A stretch of 24,429 bases of DNA from the NCBI GenBank assembly GCA_910592005.1, contig CAJVPP010000933.1, forward strand, positions 1 through 24,429, given 5' to 3'. Position numbers and translations under genes: made by a program. Under the pieces are notes generated by a model. The model was not told the origin of the DNA. It saw only the letters and a program-made list of their open reading frames with translations, and made no database searches. Below are positions 11,374-20,156 of the stretch, piece by piece; the stretch's first letter is position 1; each line of letters opens with the position of its first letter. The stretch is from Funneliformis mosseae. Its lineage: Eukaryota > Glomeromycota > Glomeromycetes > Glomerales > Glomeraceae.

Positions 11374-12115
11374 TTTAAAATTACCACACATAATATTCGA
11401 TCTTTTAATAAACTCTTAAAACAAAATTACCTTTTTTCCTTTATTTAGTCAATCAATTTAATATTATAAGTTTGTAAGAAAATAACTTTTAAGAAAATAT
11501 TTCTATATTTAATTGTAACTTTTCTGATCATACTACCTTTTTTAGCAAAAACCAAAATACTCAATCAGTCAGATTTAGTATTAGCCTCTCTTTTAATCCT
11601 AATATTGTAAAATATATATTCTTTCATAATTTCAAATTAAATAAAATCATTTTTGCTAAACTTCAATTTATAAATAAATAAAAACTACTTGTTCTTAATT
11701 GTTATCTTTTACCAACAAAGATTTTAGTTGACATAATTACAAGAGTAGTTAACTATTTAAATAGTTTATTATATAATATCATCAAATATTATTATTATAT
11801 TATTCTCATCAGAGATTTAAATATTTATATAGATTGTTCTAATAATTCTCCTTTAAACTTAAATTTTATTAATTTTATTGAATATTACAATTTATATGAT
11901 GCTTTTAATATTGTTACAAAAAAGACAGATTATTATATTCATTCTTCATTAATAAGACTTCATTATTTCAAATTGATTACATTTTCATGACCCCTGAATT
12001 ATCGCTTAATATTCTTGACTGTAATACTACTTAAGTAGATTTTATTGTTTCAGACCATTATATTATTTCAACCAAAATTATTAATTTTCTTAAAGGTACT
12101 ATATTTACTAAGAAA
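11374..12115 (+). pseudogene. LINE endonuclease (exo-endo-phos) remnant
   Basis: Remnant of the domain that nicks the target DNA to prime reverse transcription. It begins ITTHNIRSFNKLLKQN (about 11380), matching the usual start of this fold (hNhRS). The mid-region shows RDLNIYIDCSNN (about 11812-11847), the counterpart of the GDxN catalytic motif, followed by FINFIEYYNLYDAFN. It ends with DFIVSDHYIIST (about 12038-12073), the conserved SDH motif near the C-terminus. The motifs fall in the expected order and spacing, but frames shift between them and stops are frequent, so no functional enzyme remains. Confidence 0.75.
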
Positions 12116-12589
12116 AGTCCAGTAAAATTCTCCTTCAATTATAATTCTATAGATGATTCCAAATAGTCTAAATTTTAAAACAGATTTAACAATATGATAA
12201 ATTCCAACTCACTTAAGCATATCTCAATCAATACAGTTTGGTTATAAAGTATTTTGAATTCAACCTAAGATTTTTTTTAAGATTTTCTGATTGCTGTAGC
12301 TAAAAAATGCATTCTAATTCATAAATCAAAGTCTTATCACTCTTTAAAAAACCCATTGCTTTATTCAAAATATATAATGATATTAAGTTACTTTACCTTT
12401 TTACTAAAATATCAAAAAAGTATCTTAAGGAACTTGTTGTTCATCCTAAATAGACTAACTTATATTTGCAATTTCTGCAAATTGCTTATTCCTTTAGTTT
12501 AAATACTATTTCTCTTAATTGACCTCCTCACTACCTTTTATTTTGATCTGTTTTTTTCAGATATCAAACTCCTTCTTATTGAACTTAAA

Positions 12590-13985
12590 GTAAAAGCTGA
12601 ATTATGAGAATACAATTTCAAATTCAAAAGTATTCAAGAAGCTCTCAATACTCATATTGATGATTTTAAATATAACTCATCTAGAATAATTGATTCAGTT
12701 CTTAATCAAAGAAAAACTACCATTGTTTTGGATAGATGCATTGATAATTCACTTCCATCTTGTGATTTATTATTTGAAGAATCTGATATTAAAAAAGAAG
12801 TTACTAGATATTTCCAACAAGTTGCATACATCACGTATTATACTAAAACTATTCTAGAAGAATGGATTAATGCATATGCTCTTTTAGAATCAATTGATCC
12901 CAAATTTATAATAATCTAACATTCTTACCATCTGCAGATGAATAATAACTGACTTTTTAATGATAAAGCCCTAGAGCTATTCAAGATATCAAATGAAATA
13001 CTGAAGCATCTAAGACCAATTGCAAAGAAATGCCTATAGCATTTCATTTGTTGTTATTTAAAAATATCCTTAATTTTCAATTATTGGAATTTGGCATATA
13101 TTTATCTAATACTAAAATCAAAACTATGGGAATATGATTTAAATAATACTCAATTGATTACATTACTAGAACATATAAGGAAGGCTTTTATTTGATTCTA
13201 AATTCAAGACTTGCTAATAAATTTGTCCAATACTATATCCTAAAAGGCTATAATTTTGCTAGTCTCCTATTCAAATCCACTTTTGATTCTATATATATTT
13301 TTGACAACATCAAACAAGATATCCTTTATATTATTCAGAATTCTGAGTTCTCTTGCAGAACATATACAAAGCATATGATCATGTTAATATCTTCACTCTT
13401 GCTACTGCTTTTGCAAGATTACGCCTTCTTTTAAATTTGTACATATTATATTAAGAATCTTTTTTTCTAGATATAATCAAGATTTTACTTCCTATAGCAA
13501 TTCAAATACCTATCTTGTTTACTCAGAAATAGATTAAGATGAAGTAATCTTACCACTTTTATAGTATATTTATTATAATCTGCTTTTAAACACTATTAAT
13601 AATTTCTTACATGGCTAAAGTATAGAAGTTAAATAGTAACCTAATGCTCATATTCCCACAATTACTATTTCTTAATTAAAGATACTAGCTCTTGCTTATA
13701 TTAATAACATACTCTGGCTCACTAAGTATAAGAATGATCTATCAAACATTATATTTATTGCAAATAGTTTTTTCAATTTTAACGATATACTAGTCAATTG
13801 GTCAAAATCAGAACTCCTTATCAACATACCACAAAAAAATCCTTTTAATATTCATTATAATAAAAATACATGATCTATTACTGCTCATTTCCCAAAAGTA
13901 AGTATTAGATATTTGGGAGTCTGGATCTTACTCACATTAAACAAAGTTTATTTACAATCAAATGCATAGTGAAATTAAAAAGCCA
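12590..13985 (+). pseudogene. LINE reverse transcriptase remnant
   Basis: Reverse transcriptase part of ORF2. Readable pieces are 12620-12919 (SIQEALNTHIDDF; VTRYFQQVAYITYYTKTILE), 13082-13190 (LWEYDLNNTQLITLLEHIRK, the segment covering RT motif 2) and 13192-13434 (SRLANKFVQYYILKGYNFAS). The catalytic box lies at 13697-13708 in LALAYINNILWL: the family's two aspartates are both read as Asn, consistent with G-to-A changes and enough by itself to inactivate the enzyme. Downstream pieces ILVNWSKSELLI and VSIRYLGVWI match the regions after the active site. A frameshift at about 13190 and many stops occur. Confidence 0.8.
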
Positions 13986-15300
13986 TCACTATTATAGAGT
14001 ATAAACATTTCACAGATTCGTAGTTAATATATATTTTAACACAATCCTCCTTCTATGAATAGAATATAGATCTTAACTCACATTACCTTCTGAATCATAG
14101 TGTAAAAGTTTCATTACCACTTATTTGACGTTTGTTAAAGAAAACTAAAGCTTTTAAATACACACAACTGATTTATTCTACTTGCATTAATTTTACAATT
14201 TAACTCTATTGTACTAAAGACTTTACAAAATTTTAGCAATGCTCTCTTACAAATGATTAATAAGTCTAATATACTTAGTATATTCTTTTATATATATACT
14301 CTTCAACTGCAATAAAAAGAGTGGTTCTTTAAAAATCCTCTATTCTATTGGTCCTTTTCAAGGATAATAAGATCAGACAATTGAATTTCATCTCTTCTCT
14401 ATGTTCTCAATTATATAAATATTAAACTTAACATGTTTTAGCTCTAACTAATAATATCACAGAAAGCATTTCACTAATTTTAGAATTAATTCCTAATATT
14501 TACAGAAAATATGCTACCAGTTTAAAAAAATTTTTAATGCTTTTTATTAAGCAAATAACCAGCTATTAAGGGAATTACTTGTTTACTTTCTAAGATATTT
14601 ATATTATAACTCACTTAATTACATGCAGTTTCAGAAACTCTAGCTAATTTATAGCTTTAGAACTGCGTTTAAATTCAAATCCTGATAGAAAATTAATATC
14701 TACTAATACTTTTAAACATAAGTATTGTTATAACTATTCCATCAAAAGGCCTATCTCCTCCTCTCAAATAACTGATGTTGCTGTGGGATAGTATTTTCCT
14801 ATAACTCTTTTATCCTAAAAAGAATTACAAACATTGCTAATAATACTGTTCATCTAATACACTATGTACCTTTAATTAAACCTGAAAATTTTACAGTTCT
14901 GGATCCTTGTGAACTTTGCTAACTTCACCAAAATACAACTATTAAACTAAAAAAACATTATGAAAATTACTTTATTATTCTTTCTTTTGACCTTTATGCA
15001 ATAATTCTGATCACTTTCAAAAATAACCGCTGTAATTGAACACATAGTGTTTTATCACTTGATATCCTTTATAAGCTCATTCTTATCTGTTTTTATTAAA
15101 CAGTAATCAAAGTTGATGCAATACCTAGACCATTCTCTTCACTAACATTTGTCAATTTTTTGATAAATTTCTATTACCTCTATATAATTCTCAATTACTA
15201 AATCTTTCTTGCTCTTTTGCATCTTCTTCTGTTTTAAAATTCTATATAAATAGTTTCAAATGCACTAAAATTCACCAATGGTTTCCATTTTTTCTGCTTT
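13986..15300 (+). pseudogene. LINE ORF2 spacer between RT and RNase H, decayed
   Basis: AT-rich, heavily mutated interior of the LINE's second ORF (the thumb/connection region). Only short open stretches remain and no motif is confidently recognised. It is assigned to the element by position between the RT and RNase H pieces. Confidence 0.5.
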
Positions 15301-15329
15301 TGTTTCTTCATTTTTATCATCTTTTGTAC

Positions 15330-15711
15330 CTGAATTTGCAGCTATTTTTACTGCCTTACTAACAGCCCCTTCAAATTGCAATGTTATTATTTTACTGCTT
15401 TAGCTGTAGTTATATCCTAATTCAATCATTTTAAATTTCTTTTATTAAATGCTTCAACTATTCAGCCTGCTCTTAAGATTAATAATTTTGTGCATTGGTC
15501 ATGTCTTTTTGAAATCATTAATATCTACAATATTACAATCAATATGATTAAAGTCAAAGCTCATACTGATAACATTTTTAATAACAAAGTTGACACTCTA
15601 ACAAAAGCTTGTTTAAATACTACCATCTTTCAGCTTCAAACATACATGCTTCTCACTTTTATTTTACTTACAATAACATGCCAATTATTATACCTATCAG
15701 ATAATTTGTAA
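15330..15711 (+). pseudogene. LINE RNase H remnant
   Basis: RNase H domain that removes template RNA. EFAAIFTALLTAPSN (about 15333-15377) corresponds to the conserved E-x(2-3)-A helix. After a damaged middle, 15490-15711 reads open for 73 codons and holds INMIKVKAHTDNIFNNKVD (15538-15594), the counterpart of the family's VxGHxGxxxNexAD motif, with His at 15562 and the final Asp at 15592. Two TAG stops follow the first helix, so the domain is inactive. Its place after the RT supports the Tad1/I-type assignment. Confidence 0.7.
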
Positions 15712-15944
15712 AAGATTTATTTCATGAATGTTTAATTTTAAATCTATATAGATTTCATATCCTATTATAATTCACACGCATTTACCTAATCAACTGGTTT
15801 ATTACTACATTTGCACTTAATGATAATATAGCATTACAGACTATATTATATACTGCTTCCTTCTTAAGAAGAATAAAATATCAAAGAATTCTTGAAATGT
15901 TACCAACTTTTGAAATTCTTAAAGTATAACATCTGTCTTTATAT

Positions 15945-16448
15945 AATTCCTCGCTTTTATGTCTATAATGTGATGCCACAGATGAAAACTTTTATTATAT
16001 ATGGATGTGTCCCATTGTCAATTACAAAACGAAAAAGATTATCCTACAATCGAAATCCTAACTAAAAGATATTACTTACACACAAGATTATGAAATTGAT
16101 CAGTTAAATTGTTGGTCACTCTCAACTTATGATACTGCTCCTTTTTGTCTTTATTAGAGGAATTGTCCCAGCATACCTTTTAAATTTTTTCACAGTAAAA
16201 TTACCTTCCAGTCATTAGCTTTAGCTGCTTGCTCTTCTTTTATGCATTTGATTTTTGAATCTACACAAGAAATTTGGAATGACCACTATAAAATAGTTCA
16301 TAACTTTAAAAAGTCCCTTAACATAACCCTCGATTCTAAAGCTACTAATTTTACCACATCTGGTTATGATATTTTATCTAATCCTTCAACCCATTCTTTT
16401 AGCTCTCCATTCTTACTCTCCATGGTTATTATGGGATCCTATTGATCA
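15945..16448 (+). pseudogene. LINE ORF2 cysteine-rich C-terminal tail, decayed
   Basis: The end of ORF2. SLLCL-stop-CDATDENF followed by IWMCPIV (15951-16022) looks like a Cys2-x-Cys zinc-binding tail, which many RNase H-bearing LINEs have after or near the RT/RNase H. A further frame, 16242-16445, reads LIFESTQEIWNDHYKIVHNF and is open for 67 codons. The terminal part runs into the 3' untranslated region after the TGA at 16443. Confidence 0.5.
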
Positions 16449-16649
16449 AATTTTTGGTGCAGTAGTGGCCTCACCCTCTTTACGGTATTTTCTTTTCTTA
16501 TTCAAAAGGTGATTTTCTTAGCTTAGGTTAAGTTCTGATTTTGGGGAAGTGCAGGGTCGGTCTTCTATAGATTAGTCTTAGATTAGTTCTTTACGAGATT
16601 TCTGTAATTTCTTTTGATTTGTATTTTATTTTATATTTTACTTTTTTGT

Positions 16650-16708
16650 AATAAAGATATTGCGGAACTACCGCACTTTAAAAAAAAAATAAAATAAAGT
16701 AAATATTG
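16650..16708 (+). promoter_or_regulatory. LINE 3' end: AATAAA, stem-loop, A-rich tail
   Basis: AATAAA at 16650-16655, then a perfect 5-bp stem with a 5-nt loop (tgcgg-aacta-ccgca, 16661-16675), then an A-rich tail (16679-16700) ending at the target-site duplication. In several LINE groups the element's own RT recognises a 3' stem-loop to start target-primed reverse transcription; that role is inferred here from position only. Confidence 0.6.
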
Positions 16709-16723
16709 ATGTATCATATCTAT
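16709..16723. repeat. Target-site duplication, 3' copy
   Basis: Exact copy of the 15-mer at 7560-7574, sitting directly downstream of the LINE tail. Confidence 0.75.
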
Positions 16724-17232
16724 TATATGAAGTTGGTTGTTTTTGTTCCTTTTTGCATTTAAAATAATCCCCATTGGCCACTTCATCCACATTTTGTAGT
16801 TTAAATTTTATTTATTTAATTTTTTTTGTTTTTTTTAATTTAACTATTGTATTCGTATGCACTTTCTTTCTTTTTCACCTCAAATATTTTTTTTTAACCT
16901 GAACGAAGCTTGCCACCTCTGCGCGGTGTCCAGGAGAAACAGTTATAGATTCATCTATATCTGGCTAAGAGCAAGCATTTATTCTTTAAAAGTATTGCTT
17001 AGAAACACATGATTCATTAAAAAAACGGATAGCGAAATGATATTCGAAGATCTAAAGTGAAATTTTAAACTTATTGCATTCGAATTTTGAATAATTTACT
17101 ACGTCATTGGTTAGTGAAAATAAAATCAGGTAGTCAAAGTTTTCGAACTAAAAGAAACTTAAAAAAAAAAGATAAAATTATTTATTTATTCTGATTTAAT
17201 CAAAAGGAATTTGAGGAGGATTTTAGGCTTAC
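16724..17232. other. Spacer, possibly intron and second exon of the antisense monooxygenase relic
   Basis: Mostly T-rich spacer up to about 16890. A GC-richer patch (16895-16955) reads on the - strand ITVSPGHRAEVASFVQV, preceded by AG acceptor candidates at 16965 and 16955. Use of the one at 16955 would join in phase to the donor at 17232 through a 277-nt intron. I do not recognise the peptide, so its membership of the relic is only possible. Confidence 0.3.
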
Positions 17233-17441
17233 CTGGAGAATTAATTCCATCTATGCCAACTAAGTTATCACAAAATTCTTGTGTACCATCATCAAACATT
17301 ACCCAAACGCCATCTTTTGGTGTTTTCGTATCCGGTGCATTTTTTGCCTCAGAGAGCCGGTACGCCTACATCTCTAAGTCTATCACGATAAATGACGATC
17401 ACGGAGAGCTCATCAGGAACTTTTACAAGTTCGTTAAAGTC
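17233..17441 (-). pseudogene. FAD-dependent monooxygenase fragment
   Basis: Read on the - strand, two adjacent frames carry a piece of a flavoprotein monooxygenase of the PHBH/UbiH (aromatic hydroxylase) fold. The first (17441 down to about 17319) reads ELSVIVIYRDRLRDV and KKCTGYENTK, matching the conserved R-x-x-L-R helix. The second (about 17321 to 17233) reads WVMFDDGTQEF and LVGIDGINSP, the second FAD/NADPH-contact motif (G-A-D-G-x-x-S in the family; here the Ala is Ile). An extra A in the run at 17315-17318 explains the frame change, and a TGA at 17349-17351 interrupts the first frame. The piece ends at a perfect splice donor, CAG|GTAAG (17233/17232). It is about 70 residues of a usual ~400-600. 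The opposite strand is open for 100 codons here but begins with TTG and has no motif, so I treat it as a shadow. Confidence 0.65.
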
Positions 17442-18067
17442 TTGATAACATTAGGTTTTGATATGATAGGATTTGCAATGTATACTATAAATTATAAGAA
17501 AAAGAATAAGTAAAAGTAATTTTTACTGCGCGACCAGAAACTGTTAATTTTTCGTTCAGTTTATCGATTAAATGAACTCAAAAAAAAATTTTTTTCCTTT
17601 ACTCGCTCGACCTTTTAATCTTAAAATAAGTGACAGACAAATCTAAAAAAATAATAAAAATTAGAACACTGAAAAACAATTCATATTCTGCAGCTGAAGG
17701 CGAAAAAGCTAACCAACCCAATCTGAAACTAAAAAATAAATTTACAAGGTAATCCAAGTTTAGCAAACCTCGATCGCTGCGGCCAATGTTGATCGACGAC
17801 TTATTTATTACTTCTTTATTCTCGATCTAACCAGTATTATCAAAGAACCTATTTTGCTTACGGATACTAAATATAGAAATGATTACATATGACACAATAT
17901 GCACACTGTGCTGTCTAAACCTTATTTGGCAACTAAACTAACCAAAAATTGAATTTTCCTACATAAAAAATAAGCACTTCTTTGTGGCTTAAAATTTTGA
18001 TAAACTTTGTTTCTCCTAGAAAATTTTATCATTTCGCTTTATACAATATCAAAAAAAAAGAAAAAAA
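17442..18067. other. Intergenic region upstream of the kinase gene
   Basis: No gene recognised. It contains A-rich runs (17580-17600, 18048-18068) and a GC-richer patch at 17769-17803 flanked by tcgatc/gatcga arms. The A-rich tract immediately before the ATG at 18068 (aaaaaaaatg, with A at -3) gives a favourable fungal start context. No TATA element or factor site can be named with confidence. Confidence 0.4.
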
Positions 18068-20156
18068 ATGCGAAGCGTCAATAATTTAAATGAATGGATG
18101 AATTGGATTGAAGAGGCTATTTCTAAAAACCATATTAAACATTTCGAGTATAATCATTTTAGCAACTTTCAAGAAATTGGCTGTGGAGCTTTTGGAAAAG
18201 TTTTTCGTGCGAAATGGAAAGATTCTCGTAAGTTTTTTGCACTGAAATCTTTTCATAATCTCGAAAGCTCTGCATTTAAAGAAATTGTTCATGAGGTGAG
18301 GTGAAAATTAAATATATTGCATGATTTAACTTTTCCCGAATACATGCATTTTTAAAATGTGCTATTATTTAGCTTAAACTTCAGCGTGAGGTTGATTTTC
18401 ATGATAATATTATTCGTTTCTATGGGATTACATCATCAAATAAAGGTACAATAAAATTTTTAATAAATACCTTTCTCCTGTAAAGTTAAATTAATTACTT
18501 TATCTTTTTTAAATAGATGATCAATTGAGAAAGTATTTGTTAGTTATGGAATATGCTGATGGCGGTACTCTTCGAAACTATTTGAAGGAAAATTTTAATA
18601 AACTTAATTGGGATGATAAATACCAATTGGCATTCCAATTGGCTTATGCCGTATCGTGTTTACATGATGAAGGAATTATACATCGTGATTTGGTAAGATA
18701 CAATATATCTATTAAAAAAAAAAAACTATATAATAACGTATAATTTATATAAATATAAAATAGCATTCCAACAACCTATTGGTTCATCAAAATAGTATTA
18801 AATTGACTGACTTTGGATTATCGAAAAGAATTGAGGAAGTATCATCTAAACAACAAGCAAAATTTTTTGGTATCGTTCCTTACATTGATCCAAAAAAGTT
18901 TAATAAGATAACATATCAACTAAATAAAAAGAGCGATGTTTATAGTATTGGAGTGCTGTTATGGGAAATATCAAGTGGTTATCCTCCTTTTTATGCTGAA
19001 GAAAATAATGTTTGCTTAGCTGTGAATATTTCACAAGGCCTTAGGGAAAAATCTTTTCCTGATACACCTAAAGATTATGTAAACATTTATAATGGTAAAT
19101 ATACTATTCAATTTTAATTAAAAAGATAAAATAAAATATTAATTTTTAAAACTAATGTATTTTTTAGATTGTTGGGATAATGAACCAGACAATCGACCAG
19201 AAATGAATCAAGTGGTTGATAAATTAAATGGAATGGTTTCAAGCACGTGCATGAAAGAAAATGGTCAATTGAATAATCATGAACTAAATCTTCAAATATC
19301 CAAACAACAAAAACTTCATTATGATGTTGATTCATTAGATCAGATGCAAGTAGATAATTTAGTTATTATTTATGATGATACTATTACTAGTTTAACCATT
19401 ACAGATATTAATAAGGATGGCATATTAAACATCACCTTAGGAGGATTACAAAGATATCGAAAATTAACTTCTCTATTCTGCAATAATATTCGAATAACCA
19501 GTTTATCAACTTTACCTAACTCATTAACGGAACTCTCTTGTAGTTATACTCCAATAAATAGCTTACCAACTTTACCCGACTCCTTAACAATACTTGATTG
19601 TAGTTATACTCCAATAAATAGCTTACCAACTCTACCCCACTCCTTAACAATACTCAGTTGTAGTAATACTCCAATAAATAGCTTACCAACTTTACCCGAC
19701 TCCTTAACAATACTCAAATGTAGTAATACTCAAATAAATAGGTTACCAACTTTACCCGACTTCTTAACAATATTCAGTTGTAGTAATACTCCAATAAATA
19801 GCTTACCAACTTTACCCGACTCCTTAACGGAACTCTATTGCCTTGAAACTCAAATAAATAGCTTACCAACCTTACCCGACTCCTTAACGGAACTCTATTG
19901 CTATGGTACTCAGATAACTAGCTTACCAACTTTACCCGGCTCCTTAACAATACTTGATTGTAGTAATACTCCAATAAATAGCTTACCAACTTTACCCGAA
20001 TCCTTAACGGTACTCTATTGTGTTAATACTCAAATAAATAGCTTACCAAATTTACCCGATTCCTTAATGACTATCGAACCTAAAGCTTTAAAAACTCAAC
20101 ACCTCCGTTACATTAACACTATTGACACATTGTATCTTCATTATTATAGAATTTAA
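18068..20156 (+). CDS. TKL-type protein kinase with C-terminal LPX leucine-rich repeats
   Basis: Probable cytosolic Ser/Thr (TKL-like) kinase; no signal peptide or membrane segment is seen. The exons 18068-18295, 18373-18445, 18517-18692, 18764-19094 and 19168-20156 join in phase through GT-AG introns of 77, 71, 71 and 73 nt, giving 598 residues. Kinase landmarks: glycine loop GCGAFG (38-43), ALK with Lys60, REVDFHDNIIRFYGI (81-95), hinge MEYADGG (111-117), HRDLHSNN (156-163; catalytic Asp158), DFG (175-177), PYIDPK (198-203; Lys where APE has Glu), SDVYSIGVLLWE, and CWDNEPDNRP (271-280). All catalytic residues are present, so it is probably active. After a linker (about 295-370), residues 381-575 form about ten 20-residue repeats of consensus SLPTLPDSLTxLxCxxTxIN, an LPX-type solenoid best known from bacterial proteins. 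The kinase half closely resembles an expanded Rhizophagus family (recalled); the attached array is the unusual part. Confidence 0.9.
19501..20080 (+). repeat. 60-bp coding tandem repeats (LRR array)
   Basis: Nine full 60-bp units and one partial lie in exact register inside the last exon of the kinase gene. Units at 19561 and 19921 differ at only two bases, and most units share the stretch gcttaccaactttacccgac. Each unit encodes one 20-residue leucine-rich repeat. No unit carries an indel, so the frame is held throughout. The first unit (19501) and the last (20041) are the most divergent, as is usual for array edges. Confidence 0.95.

Larger units (their letters stand above)
7575..16708 (+). 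mobile_element. LINE-type retrotransposon, near full-length but heavily mutated
   Basis: A 9.1-kb non-LTR element read left to right: 5' leader, ORF1 with RRM-like segment(s), then remnants of an apurinic-type endonuclease, reverse transcriptase and RNase H, a cysteine-rich tail, AATAAA, a 3' hairpin and an A-rich tail. It is framed by a perfect 15-bp target-site duplication, so both ends appear to be present. The order endonuclease-RT-RNase H fits the Tad1/I group of LINEs. Every domain is interrupted by stops or frameshifts and the RT active site is mutated, so the copy cannot be autonomous. The length exceeds the usual 5-7 kb of LINEs, largely because the part upstream of the endonuclease is about 3.8 kb. 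Similar elements are abundant in Rhizophagus (recalled, not searched). Confidence 0.8.

Noticed and set aside
17211..17513. 100-codon + strand open frame
   Set aside because: It starts with TTG, has no ATG near the start and no motif, while the - strand carries monooxygenase motifs ending at a splice donor.
18086..18292. 68-codon - strand open frame
   Set aside because: Antisense to kinase exon 1.
19114..19335. 73-codon - strand open frame
   Set aside because: Antisense to the CWDNEPDNRP part of the kinase.
19501..20080. CRISPR-like regular array
   Set aside because: The 60-bp periodicity is coding LRR sequence without unique spacers, in a eukaryotic gene.
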